NCBI GenBank assembly: GCA_027296055.1
Contig: JAPUJT010000064.1
Span: 124,001-188,000, forward strand
Reading direction: 5' to 3'
DNA length: 64,000 nt
Origin: Planctomycetota bacterium
Lineage (GTDB): Bacteria > Planctomycetota > JAPUJT01
Shown: one piece after another, positions 16,957-24,600 of the stretch
Position numbering within the stretch: position 1 is the first letter of the stretch
Layout: each line of letters begins with the position of its first letter
Position numbers and translations under genes: made by a program
Notes under the pieces: model-generated
Seen by the model: only the letters and a program-made list of their open reading frames with translations
The model's database searches: none
What the model was told of the DNA's origin: nothing

Positions 16957-18847
16957 GAGCTTCGCGCGCGGCCTTGCTTCCCGGCGGGATCGCGTCCGCT
17001 TTCTGATAGGCCTCCGCCGCCTGGGTGGGCTTCCCCAGCGCCTCGAAGTACTTGCCGCGGTTCAGCCAGAGAACCAGGTATTCCTCGCGCACCCTCCCGG
17101 AGATCGGGTCGCTGGAGGCCCGAACCCACCGATTTCTCAGGTTCAGATCAGGCAATTGGATCCGCTCTCCCGGGGGCAGAACCCTGAAGGCGATCGTCTC
17201 CGGGAGCGGGGTGGCAAACTCGACCCCGCACCTGGAGAGCGGGTGCTCCGAGTGGTTCTCGAAGATGAGGTTCCGCGTCGCGTAGACAGGACGGTTCGCC
17301 TTCCAGGCCTCGGTGAGCATCCCGGCGATGAGTCTCTGGTAGCGGCTGTCGAGGTCCGCATGTCCAGCGGGGGCGGGCAGTTCATCCCGTTCCCAGATCT
17401 TCTGAAGTCGCTGGAATCGGGCGATCCGCTCGTCCAGGCCGGAGAGCGTTCGAGGAGCCGACTGTCTCAGATACGGGATGTACCAGGAGTACCGGAGAAG
17501 GTTGAGGTCGATCACGTCGACGTCCCTTCTCACACCCTCGATGTGCTGCAGGTAGAGGGTCGGAGCGTACAGGTTCCAGGCCCTGGTGAAGACGACTGCG
17601 TCGGTCCCGACCGTCTCGAGGAGATCCAGCCCGTAATCTCGCGCCTCCATCTGGAGGCTGCGATCCGATCTGGACCAGTTCAGGGGCAAGGGTGAGACGC
17701 CGATCAGGATCGCCGCCGCGGCGAAGCCCCATCGAGATGCCCTCGTCGGCCATCGCTGGATCCCTGCTTCCATTCCCCGGACCGCGCCATAACCCGCCAG
17801 GACGCCGAGGACGAGAAATGGGATCAGGAAGTAGGTTTCCTGGTCCTCGGCGATGTCGTAGGAGAGCCCCCAGAGGAACGGAACCAGGAAGCAGAGCGCG
17901 AGACAGAGCAGGATCACCGGCCCGCGCCTCGTCAGCCGGAGGATCCCCGCGCCGATGAGGATCAGGGGCACGGGGCCGAACTCGGTCCACGCCATGTGGG
18001 CGAACACCCCCAGTTGCTTCCAGGCGGTGTTCCAACCCGGCCGGAAGCTGGTCCTGAACTGCCATCCCGTGATGTGCCGCCAGAACCGCTCGCCCAGATC
18101 TGGATCTCCCCAGTTCAGGATCGGGTCGGTGGCGGCGCGGATCGGCAGGACCGAGTAGGCCGCCAGCCCGACGACGACCGCAGCACTGACCGAGATGCCG
18201 ACGGATCGGATCCGTTGACCCCGTCTCTGATGGGGCGCCAGCAGGATCAGAAGGCCCGAGCCGGGCAAGAAGAACGCCAGGGTGAGGTGGTTCGCCACGC
18301 CGAGCCCCGCGACGAGACCGAAGGCGACAATCACCCAGGTCCTGGGGGCGCGCATGCGGCAGAAACGGTAGTGGGCGGCGGCAAGCAGAAACAGGAAGCC
18401 GGTCATGGCCAGGTTCAGCGTATAGACCTCCACGATGGTCGCCTGCTGCCAGAAAGTGAGGGAGAACGCGAAGAGGAGGGCAGCGGTAGCGGGAGGCGCG
18501 TGATCCACCAGGCGGAACTCCGACTCGAGGTCCTCCCGGTGGACCTCGGACCGTAGCAGGAGGTGAAGACCTAGATAGATAGTGGGGGCCGTGAGGGCGG
18601 CGGCGAGGGCAGAGAATACGTTCAGGCGATAGGCGACGTCATCGCCGAGGGGGAGCTGGGAGAAGAGGCCCGCGAGGATCAGATAGAGGGGGAAGCCCGG
18701 TGGATGGGCCACCCCACCCGTCGCCGCGGCAAGGGCAAGCTCGGCTGTGTCTGCGAAGACGAACGTGGGCGCCAGGGTGAGGACGTAGATCGCCAGCGGT
18801 GCGAGAAAGAGGGCAATCGAGATGAGGAGGACAGGGCGATGGTGCAA
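16937..18847 (-). CDS. DUF2723 multi-pass membrane protein (TMEM260/O-mannosyltransferase-like)
   Basis: 636 residues, apparently from a TTG at 18847. About ten to twelve hydrophobic helices occupy residues 1-400. The segment DTAELALAAATGGVAHPPGFPLY is the hallmark of DUF2723, whose acidic residue and HPPGYPLY-like loop resemble the active-site loop of GT-C glycosyltransferases. The C-terminal 230 residues are soluble and end with a TPR-like stretch (NRGKYFEALGKPTQAAEAYQKA). A lipid-linked sugar transferase role is inferred from family resemblance. No ribosome binding site is convincing, so the start is uncertain. Confidence 0.8.
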   Translation of the reverse strand: MHHRPVLLISIALFLAPLAIYVLTLAPTFVFADTAELALAAATGGVAHPPGFPLYLILAGLFSQLPLGDDVAYRLNVFSALAAALTAPTIYLGLHLLLRSEVHREDLESEFRLVDHAPPATAALLFAFSLTFWQQATIVEVYTLNLAMTGFLFLLAAAHYRFCRMRAPRTWVIVAFGLVAGLGVANHLTLAFFLPGSGLLILLAPHQRRGQRIRSVGISVSAAVVVGLAAYSVLPIRAATDPILNWGDPDLGERFWRHITGWQFRTSFRPGWNTAWKQLGVFAHMAWTEFGPVPLILIGAGILRLTRRGPVILLCLALCFLVPFLWGLSYDIAEDQETYFLIPFLVLGVLAGYGAVRGMEAGIQRWPTRASRWGFAAAAILIGVSPLPLNWSRSDRSLQMEARDYGLDLLETVGTDAVVFTRAWNLYAPTLYLQHIEGVRRDVDVIDLNLLRYSWYIPYLRQSAPRTLSGLDERIARFQRLQKIWERDELPAPAGHADLDSRYQRLIAGMLTEAWKANRPVYATRNLIFENHSEHPLSRCGVEFATPLPETIAFRVLPPGERIQLPDLNLRNRWVRASSDPISGRVREEYLVLWLNRGKYFEALGKPTQAAEAYQKADAIPPGSKAAREALTRLPR

Positions 18848-18910
18848 TGAACGCAGTCCGGAAGGTGTTTGTTTCTCATCTTGGTGCAGGCGTCACCCGG
18901 ATGCAACCGA

Positions 18911-20380
18911 CTATCGATTCTTGGAAGGCTTCTGCGAGTCGGTGGCCTGGCCGGATCGGGGAGGGATGTTCCCACTATCCCCACCTCCGATGAATCGGGA
19001 GATCACCTCGTTGCCAACGAGGTTCTGGCCCCATCGCAGAACTTCCTCCCAGTGGAGGAACCCTGCCAGGAGGGACAGAGAGAGGATCAGGAACATGGCG
19101 ATCCGAAAGCGGGGGGGAGACTGGATCGGATTCAGCTCATCCGCGGCGGGGGTTGCGGCAGCGACCGGCAAGGTCGCGGCCCGCGGGGCGGACTTCTGGG
19201 CCGGCATCTGGATGCGAGTCGGCGACAGTGCGCTCCGTTTCTGTGTCTCGGGCAGGTCCATCTCCTCGGAAGGGGGGGGCCTCTGGATGGCCATCGTCGC
19301 CATCTCGGAGAGGCCTGGGCTGGCCGGGTTCATCGGAGAGCGAGCGACCATGCCGGTCCTCTCGATCTCCTCGTCGATGATCCGTTCCAGTGTCGTATTG
19401 TCGAACGTGGCGTCGATGAACTCCGAGAACGACTCCTCCTCTGACAGAGAGGCCCTCGCGGGCGGGTGCCTTCTGCCGGAGGTCGGTCGGGCATGGGCGA
19501 TCGGCCGAGCGGCCGGGGCGCGAGAACTCTTCGACTTGGAGGTTCGCACCAGCTTCCTGATGTGCGAGATCAAGTGACTGCAGCTCGGGAAACGGTCCCG
19601 GGGGCGCTTCGCCATCATCTTGCATATCAGCTTGGAGAGCCAGCGCGGAATCTTCGGATCCAGGTCACGAGGCGGCCTCAGCGGCTCCTCGATGTGCTGG
19701 CGAATCGTCTCCGGGACGGATCGACCCTCGAAGGGACGACGGCCCGTGATCGCCTCGTAGATCGTGGCGCCGAGACTGTAGATGTCCGTCCGGGGGTCGG
19801 CCTTCGATTCGAGCGCCTGCTCGGGGCTCATGTAATTCGGGGTCCCGACGAGGAATCCAGTCTGGGTCAGGTTGGCGTTGTCGCTGGTGATCTTGACGAT
19901 GCCGAAGTCGCCGACCTTGGCGATTCCCTTCGGGTCGATCATGATGTTTCCGGGTTTGATGTCCCGGTGGATGATCCCCTTCTTGTGGGCTGCGTCGAGT
20001 GCGGAGGCGATCTGCAGCAGGATGCGGATCGCGTGGGCGAGGCCGAGCTTCTTCTCCCGCCGTAGGACGGAGAGGAGGCTCTCTCCTTCGACGTACTCCA
20101 TCACGAGGAAGTGACGCCCCTGGTCCTCGAAGACGTCGTGGACGGAGATGATGTTGGGGTGGCTCAGCTGAGCGGCGGCAAGCGCCTCTCGCCGCAGGCG
20201 CGCGATGTTTGTCGGATCTTTATTGAGGGACTGGAAAAGGACCTTGGCAGCGAGCTTTCGTCCGAGAGACTCCTGGACGACGACATAAACTGCCCCCATA
20301 CCTCCGGAAGCGATCTTTTCCAGGAAGCGGTATCCACGGAAGACGCGGCCTGCCAGGGGGTCCGCTACGGCTTTGGACAT
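18911..20380 (-). CDS. Membrane-anchored Hanks-type Ser/Thr protein kinase
   Basis: 489 residues. A complete kinase domain: glycine loop IASGGMGAVY, ATP lysine K46, catalytic HRDIKPGN (D140), DFG (158-160), activation loop with GTPNYMSPEQ and the subdomain IX DIYSLG. Residues about 280-420 form a long low-complexity linker rich in Pro, Ser and Thr, possibly autophosphorylated. A transmembrane helix at about 425-445 precedes a short external tail with no PASTA or other sensor domain. Cytoplasmic kinase anchored by one helix, similar to PknB but without the sensor. Neighbours give no target. Confidence 0.9.
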   Translation of the reverse strand: MSKAVADPLAGRVFRGYRFLEKIASGGMGAVYVVVQESLGRKLAAKVLFQSLNKDPTNIARLRREALAAAQLSHPNIISVHDVFEDQGRHFLVMEYVEGESLLSVLRREKKLGLAHAIRILLQIASALDAAHKKGIIHRDIKPGNIMIDPKGIAKVGDFGIVKITSDNANLTQTGFLVGTPNYMSPEQALESKADPRTDIYSLGATIYEAITGRRPFEGRSVPETIRQHIEEPLRPPRDLDPKIPRWLSKLICKMMAKRPRDRFPSCSHLISHIRKLVRTSKSKSSRAPAARPIAHARPTSGRRHPPARASLSEEESFSEFIDATFDNTTLERIIDEEIERTGMVARSPMNPASPGLSEMATMAIQRPPPSEEMDLPETQKRSALSPTRIQMPAQKSAPRAATLPVAAATPAADELNPIQSPPRFRIAMFLILSLSLLAGFLHWEEVLRWGQNLVGNEVISRFIGGGDSGNIPPRSGQATDSQKPSKNR

Positions 20381-20555
20381 CTCTATCTAGAGACTCCATT
20401 ACCCCCCAGTGGTTGATGATTCCAGGTCCGGACGCCTTCATCCGGAGAGAGACTTCACTCGGCCCCCTGCTCTCGCATGCCTCTTGCCCTTTGAATCGGC
20501 GATGGGAGTATAGCATCCTGCCTCTGGAACCGGCCAGAAGGGGAGGGGAGACCGG

Positions 20556-21602
20556 ATGGGAGAAGATAGCCCCCTCGTGGTGGACGGGTCACGTGGGGAG
20601 GGGGGCGGCCAGATCTTGAGGACGGCGCTGACGCTGTCCATGCTTACCGGGCGGAGCCTGCGAATCGTACGGATCCGGGAGGGAAGGCCCACGCCAGGGC
20701 TCAAGGCTCAGCACTTGGCTTCCGTGCAGGCGGCCTCCGCCATCTGCGGGGGCAGCGTCACGGGGGCGCGGATCGGCTCCCGCGAGGTGGAGTTCCGGCC
20801 GGGCCCGGTTCGGGCGGGCGAGTACGATCTTCGCATCCCCACGGCGGGCTCCGCCTCCCTCGTCCTCCAGACCGTGGCAATACCCCTCGCCATGGCGGCG
20901 GGCCCCTCGGAAGTCTCCGTGAGCGGCGGTACCCACGTGGAATGGAGCCCGTCGGCTCATTTCCTGAGATGGCACTGGGCGCACTGGCTCGGACGGATCG
21001 GGCTGGGGGTCGAGGTCACGATGGAGACGGCTGGCTTCTATCCGAAGGGGGGCGGCCGTCTCGTCCTCCGATGCGACGGAGGGGGCCGGCCGCGGGCCTG
21101 GTCCGCTCCGGAACGAGGCTCTCTCCGGGAGGTGCGCGGCGAGGTGACGATCTCTCGCCTGTCCGGATCGATCGGAGACCGGATCGCGCGCGAGGCCAGG
21201 CGTCACCTGGCCGTGATGGATGCTTCGATCGATCTGTCGATTCGCGAGGTGCCCTCGAAGGGGCCCGGGGTCTCCTTCGATCTCCTCGCCCGCCTGGATG
21301 GCGCGACCTTCGCCACGACCTGCCTCGGTCGGCGCGGTCTCCCTGCAGAGAGACTGGCGCAATCCTGCGCGGAGGATCTCCTCGGTTTCCTCGACGGGGG
21401 GGCCGAGATCGATCGGTACCTGGCGGACCAAGCGCTCGTCCCTCTCGTTCTCGCCCCCGGCAAGTCCCGGTTCCGGGCGGCCGAATGCACCACCCATCTA
21501 CTGACGAATTCGGGAACAATAGCCCTTTTTCTCGGCGACCGGGTCCGGATCGAGGGCAAGATGGGAGAGGAGGCGGAAGTCACGGTGGAGGGGGGCATCT
21601 GA
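20556..21602 (+). CDS. rtcA: RNA 3'-terminal phosphate cyclase
   Basis: 348 residues, start preceded by GGGAGGGGAG. The family is clear throughout: VVDGSRGEGGGQILRTALTLS at the N-terminus, GGTHVEWSPSAHFL, GFYPKGGG and the C-terminal ECTTHLLTNS with the catalytic His at about 314 that is adenylylated. RtcA uses ATP to convert RNA 3'-phosphates to 2',3'-cyclic phosphates. In Enterobacteria it sits with rtcB under RtcR; here neither is present, so its regulation must differ. Confidence 0.93.
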   Translation: MGEDSPLVVDGSRGEGGGQILRTALTLSMLTGRSLRIVRIREGRPTPGLKAQHLASVQAASAICGGSVTGARIGSREVEFRPGPVRAGEYDLRIPTAGSASLVLQTVAIPLAMAAGPSEVSVSGGTHVEWSPSAHFLRWHWAHWLGRIGLGVEVTMETAGFYPKGGGRLVLRCDGGGRPRAWSAPERGSLREVRGEVTISRLSGSIGDRIAREARRHLAVMDASIDLSIREVPSKGPGVSFDLLARLDGATFATTCLGRRGLPAERLAQSCAEDLLGFLDGGAEIDRYLADQALVPLVLAPGKSRFRAAECTTHLLTNSGTIALFLGDRVRIEGKMGEEAEVTVEGGI

Positions 21603-21637
21603 TTTCTAATGCACATTCAACCGGATCGGGGACACAC

Positions 21638-24600
21638 CTAATTCGTTGAGTCGATCACCGTGATCCGCGTCTCCGCCCCGTTGCAGCGAATTTCGGGGAC
21701 GTACATCGCGTGGCCCGTTACCGGGAGGGCGTGGAACTTGCCGGGCACCTCGGCTCGGAGGTCGTACCGGATCTCCCAGACCCCTTCCGGGAGCTTGTCG
21801 ATGAAGAGGGCGATCTTTCGGTCCCGGAGCTCCTGGTAGACCCACCGGCTTCGGTTCGTGTAGTCGGAGCTACCGGTGCCTTTGGGCTCCTCTCCTTCAC
21901 CCTTCTCGCCGGAAAAATGGGCCTCGACAGCGCCGGACTTGAGCTCTCGAGCGTAAATCGATTCGCCGCTCCGGATCTGGACCGCCTCCAGCCCCGCGGG
22001 CTTGAGGTCCTCAAAGACGAGGTATTCGTAATTATTCTTCCCCTCGATCGTGATCACGGTCTCGACGCGGTCCCCGCTGGACAGCTCTTCCCCATCGTTC
22101 AAGGGCTCTCTGTGGTAGACGAACCCCTTGAGAAGGGTGGGACGGCCGACCAGCTTGAAATACTGTCGGCGGACGAAGATCTCGTTCCCTGCCGGGGTCA
22201 CAGGCTCTTCCAGGCTGAAGAAGGTCGCCTCGGCGGAGAAGTAGAGGGGGCTGTCGCCCGCCTTCCGGACGATGCGTATCTCGTTCGAGCCGTCGCGTAT
22301 CAAATCCCTATCGATCGAGAACCGGCTCGGGGCGGTCAGGGCATCATCCGCCGTGAGCTTCTGGCGGATCACCGAAGTCCCGTTGAAAAATATCTCGTAC
22401 TCGATGTCCGGCTTGAGCTCGCCGCTCTCCCGAAGATACTGGTTGAGGGCGAGGATCGCGATGGCGGTGTCCCGGGTGTTGCTCCACTGAGAACCCCGGC
22501 GGTTCTTGATCAGCCAGTTTGTCACGGGCTCGATCAGATCACTCTTCGGATCGATCGTCAGGAGGGCGGCAAGGGCGAACGAGGTCGCCTCGACGCCGCC
22601 GTCGGACCACCGCCACCAGATCCCATCCTCTCCCCAATGGGCCGTTCCTTGAACCGCCGGGTGAGACTCCTGCTCTCCCCGCTGTATCACGGATGTATCC
22701 GGCGTCTCGTCTCGTTTGACCCCGTTCTCGAGGTTGCGGATCAGGGTCTTCGCCCTTATCTCATCCTTGTAGTAGTGTGCGCTGAGAGCGAAGAGAGCGC
22801 GAGTGTAGGCGTTCAGATCATCCCGGCGGGCCCAGAGGTTGTCGAATGCCTTCCTCTGGAACTTGCCTATCCGGTCCTTCGAGCTCGTGAAGTGGTGATA
22901 GGCGAGGGCGTGCAGCATCCAGGCCTGAAGATCATGGCGTCTCTCCGCCTCGACGATCTCCTTGTCCAGGAACTGCGCCCCGCGTTCGAGTGCGTCGACC
23001 CGGATCTCGATGTCCGCCTCTCGAGCGAGAGCGAGTCCCCAGACGACGTAGGCCGTCATGAAATGATCGCTCTCACCCTGCTTCCACCAGCCCCAGCCTC
23101 CGTCGGCGTGCTGGAAGTCATAGAGTCTCTCCAGTCCCTTCCGGACCATGTCCGTCAGCTTGGCCAGGTCCTTCTTGCCCCCCGCTTGCGTCCTGTCTAC
23201 ATGCTCCTGCTCGATCCCACCGAAGACCTTGCGCATCACCGTCTCCGGCTTGACTCCCAGATCCTTCAGGGTCTTGGCGGTGATCGCCGCTGGAAGGAAG
23301 CGGCTCATCGTCTGCTCGGTGCAGCCGTACGGGTAGTCGATGAGGTACGGAAGAGCGTCCAGCATCGTCACCGCCAGGCTCGGCGCCACCTGTAGGGTCA
23401 AGACCGTCGAATCCCTCTTTCTTTCCTTCGGGATGTCGATCTTGACCGTCACGTCCTTCCCTCGCAGCTTGACCGCCTTGGCGACGAGCTTCTCGATTCC
23501 GTGCTCGAAGATGGGAAGCTTTTTCTGCATGGCGTCCTGGTAGCCGCCTCCCTGGGCGGCGACGGTGAGCAGAGCCGCATCCGGCTCGAGGACCGACACG
23601 GCCCAGTCGACGCGGCCTTCACCGGCCGGCGAGATCTCGATGGGCCCCGCCTCTCCCTTTTTCACCTTGCCGTCGATCAGAAGCCCGATGATCGTGAGAC
23701 CTTTCGCTTTCAGCGACGGAGTCACGATCAGCTTCTTTTCCGTGTTGTTGTTGATCACCGCGGAGACCGTGGCGAGGTCCCCCACGACGAAGAAGCGAGG
23801 GGCCTGGAGCCGGGCGATGAGAGGCTTTCTCGTCCTCGTGGACGAGTCCGCGATCCCGAACTGGTTCTTCTCGGTGATGACGCGGGCGGTCGCCTTCCAG
23901 CGCGTCAGCGTATCGGGATACTTCACCGTTGCCGTGGCATGACCGTCCTCGTCGGTGATGACGTCGGGCTGCCAAAAAACGGTCGAACGGAAATCGCTCC
24001 GGACGACGACGACTCCCCCCGAATCTGGATCGAAACCTCCCCGCCCATCCGCCTCCATTTCCTCGGAGGCGTCATCGAACATCAGCATCCCCTCCGCCGG
24101 GGCAGAGGGCCGCTCCGCCCCCCGACTCCGTGCCCCTGAAGCCTCGGCGAAGCTGTCAGCGCGCGCCTTCCCCTTCATTTCCTTCTTGGGGGCGAGCTTC
24201 TCCCCTTCTTCGCGCCGGCCCAGATCGCGAACCGCCACCTCGATCAGCCGCTCCTCATCGCCCAGGGCGAGCTTCGTGAATCGTTTGTGGTGGAATGTGC
24301 CCCGGGTTCGAATGATCTGCCTCCGCTTCGATCCGTAGAAGAACTTCCTGGGGTCGCCGGCGTAATCGCTCTGGATGGCATAGACGGACTCGTCCACCAG
24401 ACCGAGGGACACCTCGGCGGAGACCGGCTTGCCGTTCCGATCGAGGGTCTTGATGGTGACCGTCCCCTCCTCTTGCGGCTGGTACGTCTCCCGGTCGTGC
24501 TTGATCTCCACGGAGAGGAAGTGATCGACCGGAGGCACCACGATCTGCTTCGTATCCATGTGGAGCTGCCGGTCGCTGACCATCGCTGCGGTCAGGTAGA

